From JAWXBM01 sp037968555 (GTDB lineage: Bacteria > Pseudomonadota > Gammaproteobacteria > Xanthomonadales > SZUA-36), in the NCBI GenBank assembly GCA_037968555.1, contig JBBKVS010000172.1, positions 1 to 7,703 on the forward strand: a stretch of DNA of 7,703 nt. Direction: 5' to 3'. The notes below the pieces were generated by a model. It was not told the DNA's origin, ran no database searches, and saw only the letters and a program-made list of their open reading frames with translations. The position numbers and the translations under genes were made by a program. Positions 1 through 5,837 of this stretch are shown piece by piece (within the stretch, counting starts at the first letter, position 1; every line of letters begins with the position of its first letter).

Positions 1-953
1 GCACAGGCATTGACCTGCTCCAGCAAACTGATCAGTTCGCGGCCTTTCTTGACGCCGCGCACCATCAGTTCCGGGCAGGACAGGTTGACCATGGCCGCGT
101 GCTCGGGAACTGTGGCAAGCGTGACTTTACCCGCACCACTGCGCAGGGCTGCTTCACCGCAGAGTCGCACTGCGCCACTCATTTGGCTGTTGCCTCCTAT
201 GCCCAGCACCCAGCCAAATGAACCTTTGTGGCTGTTTCTGGGCCGCCGCGGCAACAAATACTCGATAATATTTTGACGAATCAGAATTCCGGAATCTTTG
301 ACGGATGCCTGTACTGATGCGGGTGTTTGCAAGGACGCGTATTGCACCTGGCCACAATGATCCGGCCCATCAGCGGTATACAGGCCGCGCTTGTTGCCAA
401 TAAAAGTAACTGTTAAGTCAGCCTTCACGGCTTCAGCCCAGGCATTGCCGGTATCCACATTCAAGCCCGAAGGTGCATCCACTGCGATGACAGGCGCGGC
501 CTGTTGATTCATCCAACTGATGGCCGCGGCAAAATCACCTTCAGGAGCACGGTCCAGGCCGGTGCCCAATAGCGCATCAAAAATCAGCCCAGGAACCAGA
601 TCGGCAGCAGGAGGCCAGGCCTGTGTATCACCACCGCTCGCCAACCAGCTCTGTGCAGTGCTTGCCGCTTCACCCTGCAGCGTTGAAGCTGGCTTCAGGG
701 CACACACCGTCACCTTGAAGCCGGCTTGCCTGGCCAGCCTGGCCAGCACATAACCATCACCACCGTTGTTGCCAGCACCGCAAAAAATCAACCAGTTTCC
801 CACTTCAGGAAAATACTCACGGGCTGCGGCAAAAACGCTTTGCCCGGCACGCTCCATCAGCTCCAATGCTGGAATCCCATGCGCTTCAATCGCGCTTTGA
901 TCCAGCATCCGTACTTGCCGGGCGGTATACAATCGGTCTGCTTGGCTCCTCAT
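1..953 (-). CDS. nnr: Bifunctional NAD(P)H-hydrate repair enzyme Nnr (epimerase + dehydratase), 3' end outside the window
   Basis: Repairs hydrated, inactive NADH and NADPH (NADHX/NADPHX). The N-terminal domain epimerises the R and S forms. The C-terminal domain dehydrates the S form with ADP. Reading leftward from the ATG at 953-951, 317 codons stay open to the window edge, so roughly the last 200 residues are missing compared with the roughly 500-residue family. Visible epimerase-domain signatures are CGAGNNGGDGYVLARL (58-73), DALLGTGLDR (126-135) and VDAPSGLN (158-165). The dehydratase domain begins near residue 225 and shows HKGSFGWVLGIGGNSQMSG (242-260) followed by GEAALRSGAGKV (266-277), the usual opening of the YjeF C-terminal domain. 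The enzyme is expected to be cytosolic. No Shine-Dalgarno sequence precedes the ATG, and a TATACT box lies only 7 bases upstream of it, so the mRNA may be almost leaderless. The start overlaps the divergent queG start by two bases. In E. coli tsaE, amiB and mutL follow nnr, and the same may hold to the left here (inference). Confidence 0.93.
   Translation of the reverse strand, partial: MRSQADRLYTARQVRMLDQSAIEAHGIPALELMERAGQSVFAAAREYFPEVGNWLIFCGAGNNGGDGYVLARLARQAGFKVTVCALKPASTLQGEAASTAQSWLASGGDTQAWPPAADLVPGLIFDALLGTGLDRAPEGDFAAAISWMNQQAAPVIAVDAPSGLNVDTGNAWAEAVKADLTVTFIGNKRGLYTADGPDHCGQVQYASLQTPASVQASVKDSGILIRQNIIEYLLPRRPRNSHKGSFGWVLGIGGNSQMSGAVRLCGEAALRSGAGKVTLATVPEHAAMVNLSCPELMVRGVKKGRELISLLEQVNAC
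928..933 (+). promoter_or_regulatory. Candidate -10 box for queG, inside nnr
   Basis: TACAAT matches the sigma70 -10 consensus at five of six bases and lies 18 bases before the ATG at 952. A start of transcription near 940 would give a leader of about 12 bases. No good -35 box is seen 16-18 bases upstream. The box lies within the nnr coding sequence. This is a pattern match only. Confidence 0.3.
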
Positions 954-2109
954 GACTAAAAGTATAACGATGAATCGGCAAAAACCCCATCTCCAGCAAA
1001 ATGGTGGCGCTGTTGAACCGCACACCAAAACCAACTCCAGTACCCACTGGTCTGCGGAACAGTTGCTGGACATGAAGTCCGACATCATAGCCTGGGGCAT
1101 GGAGCTGGGCTTTCAGCAACTCGGCGTGGCCGACACTGAATTGCAGGAACACGAACAACATTTGCTCAACTGGCTGGATCAGGGCAGGCACGGACAGATG
1201 GCCTATATGCAGCGTCATGGCACACGCCGCAGCCGCCCGGCCGAACTACTTCCGGGAACGGTGCGGGTCATCAGTGTGCGCATGGATTACCTGTCCGAAC
1301 AGGCTGAAGCTGCAGAGCAATTGTTGCAGAAACCCGAGCAGGCATTGATTTCACGTTATGCATTAGGCCGGGATTACCACAAGCTCATGCGCCAACGTTT
1401 GCAAAAACTGGCCAGCCGGATTGAAGAACGCTTTGGTTCATTTGGCTATCGCGTTTTTGTCGATTCAGCACCGGTGCTGGAAAAAGCTCTGGCGGCTAAG
1501 GCTGGACTGGGCTGGATAGGCAAACACAGCAATCTGCTGAACAAGTCGGCCGGTAGCTGGTTTTTCCTGGGCGAAATCTACACCGACCTGCCTTTGCCAC
1601 TGGACGAAGCCGTAGAAAATCATTGCGGCAGTTGCAGTCGTTGCATCGATGTTTGCCCTACTCAGGCCATCATTGCGCCTTACCAGGTAGATGCGCGGCG
1701 CTGCATCTCTTACCTGACCATAGAATTGCGTGAATCCATACCGCTGGAGCTGCGCCCCTTGATGGGTAACCGGATTTTCGGCTGCGACGACTGCCAGTTT
1801 GTCTGCCCCTGGAACCGCTACGCCCAATTCAGCGAAGAAGATGACTTCAGGCCCCGGCCCGGACTCGACGCAGCGCAGTTGCTGGAGCTTTTCAGCTGGA
1901 CCGAAGCAGAATTCCTGCAGCGCACTGAGGGCAGCGCTATCCGTCGAATTGGATTTAACTGCTGGCTGCGTAATATTGCGGTTGCTTTGGGCAATGCGCC
2001 TTCAAACCCGATCATCATTGCCAGCCTGCAATCACACTTGTCTTATCCCGATGAAATGGTGCAGGAGCATGTGCTTTGGGCCCTGCAACAGCAGACCGAA
2101 ACCCTATGA
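952..2109 (+). CDS. queG: Epoxyqueuosine reductase QueG
   Basis: Catalyses the last step of queuosine synthesis: cobalamin- and iron-sulfur-dependent reduction of epoxyqueuosine to queuosine at the wobble base of tRNAs with GUN anticodons. The protein is 385 residues, close to the E. coli size, and lacks the longer HEAT-repeat tail of some Gram-positive homologues. Visible features are LLPGTVRVISVRMDYL (99-114), RDYH (140-143), VDSAPVLEKALAAKAGLGWIGKHS (170-193) and the ferredoxin-like cysteines C225, C228, C231 and C235 followed by Pro. C251, C278, C281 and C285 (FGCDDCQFVCPWN) follow. These eight cysteines fit two [4Fe-4S] clusters. D171 aligns with the proposed general acid. The start is uncertain: ATG 952 and ATG 970 both lack a clear Shine-Dalgarno sequence, and the first 30 residues do not look conserved. 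Homology clearly begins near residue 33, upstream of Met41, so 1072 is too late. The gene is divergent from nnr. Confidence 0.95.
   Translation: MTKSITMNRQKPHLQQNGGAVEPHTKTNSSTHWSAEQLLDMKSDIIAWGMELGFQQLGVADTELQEHEQHLLNWLDQGRHGQMAYMQRHGTRRSRPAELLPGTVRVISVRMDYLSEQAEAAEQLLQKPEQALISRYALGRDYHKLMRQRLQKLASRIEERFGSFGYRVFVDSAPVLEKALAAKAGLGWIGKHSNLLNKSAGSWFFLGEIYTDLPLPLDEAVENHCGSCSRCIDVCPTQAIIAPYQVDARRCISYLTIELRESIPLELRPLMGNRIFGCDDCQFVCPWNRYAQFSEEDDFRPRPGLDAAQLLELFSWTEAEFLQRTEGSAIRRIGFNCWLRNIAVALGNAPSNPIIIASLQSHLSYPDEMVQEHVLWALQQQTETL
961..966 (-). promoter_or_regulatory. Candidate -10 box for nnr, inside or next to queG start
   Basis: On the minus strand the bases read TATACT (five of six to TATAAT). 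The nnr ATG at 953 follows after 7 bases, so transcription would begin at or next to the start codon, giving a leaderless or nearly leaderless mRNA. This agrees with the lack of a Shine-Dalgarno sequence. The -35 region is poor (TGGGGT at 17-base spacing). Confidence 0.3.
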
Positions 2110-2135
2110 GCTGTTTCTCCTGAACAGGGGCGCTG

Positions 2136-2144
2136 TGGTATTCT
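2136..2144 (+). promoter_or_regulatory. Candidate extended -10 promoter of the aminotransferase gene
   Basis: TGGTATTCT carries the TGn extension plus a four-of-six -10 hexamer (2139-2144). The only -35 candidate, TTCTCC at 2115-2120, is weak, as is often seen with extended -10 promoters. A start near 2151 would give a leader of about 105 bases holding two hairpins. This is a pattern match only. Confidence 0.25.
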
Positions 2145-2159
2145 GGCCGGACTGAATAG

Positions 2160-2180
2160 AGCTCTGAAAACACCAGAGTT
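2160..2180 (+). other. Small hairpin in the leader before the aminotransferase
   Basis: The arm 2160-2166 (AGCTCTG) pairs with 2174-2180 (CAGAGTT), giving seven pairs including one G-U around a 7-base A-rich loop. It lies between queG and the GC-rich hairpin at 2198-2230. It may be part of the queG 3' untranslated region or of the downstream leader. Confidence 0.4.
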
Positions 2181-2197
2181 TCATGAATTCAATTCCT

Positions 2198-2230
2198 GCG
2201 CGGACCCAGTATCCGATTTTGGGCCCGCGC
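2198..2230 (+). terminator. GC-rich hairpin after queG: terminator or leader attenuator
   Basis: The arms GCGCGGACCCA (2198-2208) and TGGGCCCGCGC (2220-2230) pair over 11 positions with one A-C mismatch and an 11-base loop. The T-rich run TGTTGTTTTA follows directly, as in an intrinsic terminator. It lies 88 bases after the queG stop but only 26 bases before the aminotransferase ATG. It could therefore end queG transcripts, act as an attenuator in the downstream leader, or do both. Confidence 0.55.
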
Positions 2231-2243
2231 TGTTGTTTTACAC

Positions 2244-2248
2244 AGGAG
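2244..2248 (+). promoter_or_regulatory. Ribosome binding site that sets the aminotransferase start
   Basis: AGGAG lies 8 bases before the ATG at 2257, near-ideal spacing. This favours ATG 2257 over the in-frame TTG at 2233, which has no such site in front of it and lies before the AGGAG. Confidence 0.85.
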
Positions 2249-2256
2249 TCTGTTTT

Positions 2257-3783
2257 ATGGGTACTCAAACCCTGCCCATTATTGAAAAATTGCGCAAACT
2301 GCGCGAGTTTGGCGGAGAGACGCTGAGCAGCGGCTTGAACGATGAAACCATACAGCGCTTTGCGGCACTGGATGATCGCCTGGACGAAGCGGTTGATGCT
2401 GCCCTGGCGAGGTTCGAAAAACTTTGTGAAGAAGATGCGGAATTCATGGCTCTGGATGAAGAAAGCCAGATTGCTGAAATCCAACAGGGCTTTATCAATT
2501 TTTATCCGGAAGACGCGGTCAAGCCTTACTCGGCTCTGGCCGGCAGAGGCCCCTGGATCATCACCATGAAAGGCGCCGTTATTCATGATTCAGGTGGCTA
2601 TGGCATGTTGGGCCTGGGCCATGCTCCACCTGGCATTCTGCAGGCCATGGACCAACAACAGGTTATGGCCAATGTGATGACACCCAACTACAGCCAGAAG
2701 CGTCTGCACGATGCCCTGGTATTGGAAATTGGCCACAGCCGCAATGAACCCTGCCCGCTGAACCAGTTCCTGTGCCTTAACAGCGGCTCCGAAGCCGTCA
2801 GCCTGGCAGCACGAATCTCCGATGTGAATGCCAAGTTGATGACCGATCCCGGTGGTCGCCATGCCAACAAAAAAATACGCATGGCCAGCCTTTGTGGCGG
2901 CTTTCATGGCCGTACTGAACGCCCCGCTCAATTCTCCGACTCAAGCCGGCAAAACTATGTGCGTCATCTGGCCAGCTTCCGCGATCATGATCCGCTGTTG
3001 ACCGTTGAGCCCAATAATATCGAACAGTTACGGCAGATTTTCGATTGGGCTAACTCGAACAATGTGTTTATTGAAGCCTTTTTCATGGAACCCGTCATGG
3101 GTGAAGGCAACCCGGGCCAGTCCATCAGTCGCGAATTCTACGATACTGCGCGGGAACTGACCCTGGCTCACGGCTCGCTGTTTTTGGTTGATTCGATCCA
3201 GGCTGGTTTGCGCGCCCATGGCGTACTGTCCATCATCGACTATCCGGGCTTCCAGGACGCCACTCCACCGGATATGGAAACTTATTCCAAGTCACTGAAC
3301 GCCGGCCAGTACCCACTTTCCGTATTGGCCCTGAGCAAGCACGCAGCAGGCCTGTATCGCAAGGGCATATACGGCAACACCATGACGACCAATCCGCGCG
3401 CCATGGATGTGGGCTATGCCATGTTGCAGATCCTGACACCGGAGCTGCGAAAAAATATTGTTGATCGCGGCCACGAATTTATACAAAAACTCACCGCACT
3501 GCAGAAAGAGCTGGGTGACCGGATAACCCGGGTGCAAGGTACTGGCCTGCTATTCAGCCTGGAACTGAACAGTAAACTCTACAAATGCTACGGCACTGAT
3601 TCCACCGAGGAATTTATGCGCATGCAGGGTTGCAACGTCATTCATGGCGGACAGAATGCCTTGCGTTACACACCGCACTTCGGAATCACCAGCGCTGAGG
3701 TAGACCTGATCGTCGATACAACCCGACAGGCACTGCTGCATGGCCCCATGCTGGCCAGCGCACAGGAATCAGCTGCTGCCTGA
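2257..3783 (+). CDS. Class III PLP-dependent aminotransferase family protein, substrate unknown
   Basis: A fold type I, class III aminotransferase-like enzyme of 508 residues. This group moves amino groups between omega-amino compounds and keto acids or aldehydes, or does related PLP chemistry. Visible motifs are SGSEA (176-180, cofactor phosphate region), GGFHGRT (214-220, aromatic ring stacking region), MEPVMGEG (277-284), LFLVDSIQAG (308-317, with D312 expected to contact the pyridine nitrogen) and SKSLNAGQYPLS (344-355, with K345 as the expected Schiff-base lysine). TTNP (377-380) fits the phosphate-binding turn of the partner subunit. It departs from typical members: the common DEVQTG reads DSIQAG, and about 90 mostly acidic, helical-looking residues precede the core. 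The protein is therefore longer than the usual 400-460. No signal peptide or membrane segment is seen, so it is likely cytosolic. The gene stands alone with its own ribosome binding site and terminator. I cannot name the substrate. Confidence 0.85.
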   Translation: MGTQTLPIIEKLRKLREFGGETLSSGLNDETIQRFAALDDRLDEAVDAALARFEKLCEEDAEFMALDEESQIAEIQQGFINFYPEDAVKPYSALAGRGPWIITMKGAVIHDSGGYGMLGLGHAPPGILQAMDQQQVMANVMTPNYSQKRLHDALVLEIGHSRNEPCPLNQFLCLNSGSEAVSLAARISDVNAKLMTDPGGRHANKKIRMASLCGGFHGRTERPAQFSDSSRQNYVRHLASFRDHDPLLTVEPNNIEQLRQIFDWANSNNVFIEAFFMEPVMGEGNPGQSISREFYDTARELTLAHGSLFLVDSIQAGLRAHGVLSIIDYPGFQDATPPDMETYSKSLNAGQYPLSVLALSKHAAGLYRKGIYGNTMTTNPRAMDVGYAMLQILTPELRKNIVDRGHEFIQKLTALQKELGDRITRVQGTGLLFSLELNSKLYKCYGTDSTEEFMRMQGCNVIHGGQNALRYTPHFGITSAEVDLIVDTTRQALLHGPMLASAQESAAA

Positions 3784-3793
3784 ATTTGTAAAG

Positions 3794-3815
3794 GCGCCCG
3801 GCACAAGCCGGGCGC
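3794..3815. terminator. Perfect hairpin between convergent genes, probable two-way terminator
   Basis: GCGCCCGGC (3794-3802) and GCCGGGCGC (3807-3815) form a perfect 9-bp stem with loop ACAA, 10 bases after the aminotransferase stop. The rightward side has no T run (TCGACAAC). The leftward side reads CTTTACAAATT. The T tracts are poor, but the position between two converging genes suggests it stops or stabilises transcripts from both. Confidence 0.6.
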
Positions 3816-3893
3816 TCGACAACTGGCCATACGCAGGTTGCAGCACATCGACAAAGTCAGCATATAAAAAAACCGTGTCGGGTAAAGTTTGAC

Positions 3894-5333
3894 TTACTCC
3901 TGCGGCGGAATATTCGCGTTCAGGCGGAACAGGTTCATCGGATCGTATTTTTTCTTGATCTCACGCAAGCGTTTATAGTGTCCCCGGTAGGTTTCTTCCA
4001 CCCAGCTCTCACCATCGTCTGTGTAGCTGTCGATGTTCAAATAGGTGCCGCCGTGCTGGCCATACTTTTCGCGCATTTCGCTCCAGGCATTGCGCGTCCA
4101 GGTACGGCATTCATCATCATCAGCAGGGTCTAGCCAGGTGACGTTGTATTCCATCAAATAGGACCAGTGCCGGCCGGGAAACGCCGTCTCGTCCGCAGGA
4201 ACGCGCTGGCTGGCACCATTCAGATAGTGCAGCACCAGGGGGCAAACTTTGGCGTTGGCGGGCCGGTCGAGAAAATGATCCACCAGGGTATCGGCCATAT
4301 CGTCGTCCATCCTGTCCATGTAAAGGGCTTTCCAGTAACCCTGGATTTCACCATAAGGCAGGTATGGATCGAACATCTGCTGAATATCGACAAAGCGCAT
4401 GGGAGCACTGGCGTCGATCAGAACGGGCGCGAGTTCACGCAAGGGCTGAATGACTTTTTCGCCCTCCTCCACCGGGCCGTAATACACACCGCAGGGCACG
4501 ACTACATCCTGACCATGCAGTTCCGCCGGAAAATTATCCACTTCCGGGATGGTCCAGAAGAAAAACTCACTGGTAAATTCATCCGGCGCGGTGTGCATGA
4601 ATTCGCGCCAGCCTTTCAGCACGGTACGCGCATGCTCGGCAGCATAAACAGGATTGCTCAACATGACCTGGGGGCCGATTTCATGGGCCTGGAATTCAAA
4701 TGTTGTTACTACGCCAAAATTGCCACCACCGCCGCGTATGGCCCAGAACAAGTCGGTATTCTCGGTTTTACTGGCGCGGCGGAACTGGCCGTCCGGTGTG
4801 ACCATCTCGACCGCCAGCAAATTGTCGATCGACATGCCCAGCTTGCCACGCAACCAGCCGTAGCCGCCTCCGGTGGTCAGGCCGGCCACGCCGGTGGTGG
4901 ATACCACTCCGCCCGGGACCGCCAGTCCCAGAGCCGAGGTTTCGTGATCCACGTCGCCCAGAGCTGCGCCGCCGCCCACCCAGACCACGCGTGCTTTCGG
5001 GTCGATGCGAACAGAATTCATCAGGCCCAAATGGATCATCAGGCCGCCATCGCAAACGGCAGTGCCAGCGATGCCATGCCCGCCGCCACGCACCGCCGTC
5101 AGCAGCCGGTTTTCACGCGCAAAATTCACACATTGGATGACATCTGCAACCCCGGTACAGCAGACGATCAGTGCAGGGCGATGGTTAATCATGCCGTTGA
5201 ATATGCCTCTGGCCTGGTCGTACTGCGAGTCAGCCGAGGTGAGCACAGAGCCACGAACCGAGGTCTTGAATGCCAGCAGCGTATCTTCGTCAATGTGGAC
5301 TTGAGTTTTATCGAGTGTGGTAATGCGTAACAT
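3894..5333 (-). CDS. FAD-linked oxidoreductase of the berberine-bridge-enzyme-like family
   Basis: A 479-residue flavoprotein oxidoreductase of the PCMH/VAO type. Known relatives oxidise alcohols, sugars, amines or alkaloid-like compounds and often pass electrons to oxygen. The FAD domain starts near residue 50 (PALIVCCTGVADVIQCVNFA, 53-72). It includes VRGGGHG (81-87), where H86 is the expected covalent FAD attachment, and PGGVVSTTGVAGLTTGGGYG (140-159). RGGGGNFGVVT (200-210) follows. The C-terminus YDPMNLFRLNANIPP (463-477) is the classic BBE closing motif. The cysteine that makes a second FAD bond in plant BBE is absent: the segment reads VVSTTG. A single covalent link is therefore likely (inference). 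No signal peptide is seen. The ATG at 5333 follows GGAG with 7-base spacing. The gene is convergent with the aminotransferase and separated from the next leftward gene by a terminator, so it is probably monocistronic. The substrate cannot be named. Confidence 0.92.
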   Translation of the reverse strand: MLRITTLDKTQVHIDEDTLLAFKTSVRGSVLTSADSQYDQARGIFNGMINHRPALIVCCTGVADVIQCVNFARENRLLTAVRGGGHGIAGTAVCDGGLMIHLGLMNSVRIDPKARVVWVGGGAALGDVDHETSALGLAVPGGVVSTTGVAGLTTGGGYGWLRGKLGMSIDNLLAVEMVTPDGQFRRASKTENTDLFWAIRGGGGNFGVVTTFEFQAHEIGPQVMLSNPVYAAEHARTVLKGWREFMHTAPDEFTSEFFFWTIPEVDNFPAELHGQDVVVPCGVYYGPVEEGEKVIQPLRELAPVLIDASAPMRFVDIQQMFDPYLPYGEIQGYWKALYMDRMDDDMADTLVDHFLDRPANAKVCPLVLHYLNGASQRVPADETAFPGRHWSYLMEYNVTWLDPADDDECRTWTRNAWSEMREKYGQHGGTYLNIDSYTDDGESWVEETYRGHYKRLREIKKKYDPMNLFRLNANIPPQE

Positions 5334-5793
5334 TTAATTTCTCCAGAATGGTCGGTGGCTTACAAGCTTTCGCATGCTGGCTGAAAGCCGTTTCGCTTGC
5401 ACCTTGATGCAGTTCTGTCAGGCCGTATTTGAGAGCGAGGCAATACCTGGCTCAATCATGCCAGAATTCCCAGAACTATTTCGACAGATAAATGCAAATG
5501 GGCGCAATCAACCGTGATGAACCATTATCGGCGGCAATGAAACGTATTAATGAAAAACTCCTGATCAGCTCTTTTACCGCATTGCCGTGGGGCCACAACA
5601 AGGGTGCAAAGTTTTTACACTGCGATCCCTGACAGACTTTGAGTCGGACAAACCACTCTCAAGTTCTGTAGGTGGGTAAGATGTTTTTCATTGCATGCAG
5701 GGGTAGCAAATATCAGGCATGGGTAACACCAGCCAAGCGGATGGATGACTTTGTTTATATCTTGCTTGCTTTTACTGGAGCCTGGCAAAGATA
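5334..5793. other. Intergenic stretch without a convincing gene
   Basis: About 460 bases between the FAD oxidoreductase start and the terminator of the repeat-protein gene. The sequence looks more AT-rich than the flanking genes. It should hold the oxidoreductase promoter. A weak candidate on the minus strand is TTGAGC (5455-5450) with TCAAAT (5432-5427), 17-base spacing, giving a leader near 87 bases. A 46-codon rightward open frame at 5492-5632 has no ribosome binding site and is treated as a finding, not a gene. No tRNA, insertion sequence end or tandem repeat was seen. Confidence 0.6.
5341..5344 (-). promoter_or_regulatory. Ribosome binding site of the FAD oxidoreductase
   Basis: The minus strand reads TGGAG followed by AAATTAA and then ATG, so GGAG sits 7 bases before the start at 5333. 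This supports the chosen start, which is also the longest in frame. Confidence 0.85.
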
Positions 5794-5825
5794 AACCCGC
5801 CGTGACCGGGGGGCCACGGCGGGTT
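5794..5825 (-). terminator. Strong intrinsic terminator of the FG-GAP protein gene
   Basis: AACCCGCCGTG (5794-5804) and CACGGCGGGTT (5815-5825) form a perfect 11-bp stem with a 10-base loop. It begins 12 bases after the stop codon on the minus strand. The minus-strand continuation reads TATCTTTGCC, directly after the TT that closes the stem. The rightward side has no T run, so it serves the leftward gene. Confidence 0.85.
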
Positions 5826-5837
5826 CCAGGCTTGCAG

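Noticed and set aside
886..1218. A 110-codon leftward frame spanning the nnr/queG junction
   Set aside because: It is out of frame with nnr, whose own frame ends at ATG 953 and carries all expected motifs, and it is antisense to the start of queG.
2233..2256. In-frame TTG at 2233 as start of the aminotransferase
   Set aside because: It lies before the AGGAG site and has none of its own. ATG 2257 is placed ideally after that site.
3866..3872. Seven-A run (T run on the minus strand) as terminator of the FAD oxidoreductase
   Set aside because: Only a 3-bp stem (CCG-ACA-CGG) precedes it, too weak to call. The hairpin at 3794-3815 is a better candidate.
4167..5330. A 387-codon rightward open frame lying opposite the FAD oxidoreductase
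   Set aside because: It is antisense to a gene with full family motifs and a good ribosome binding site. Its translation shows no family motif and is rich in residues expected from reading GC-rich codons backwards.
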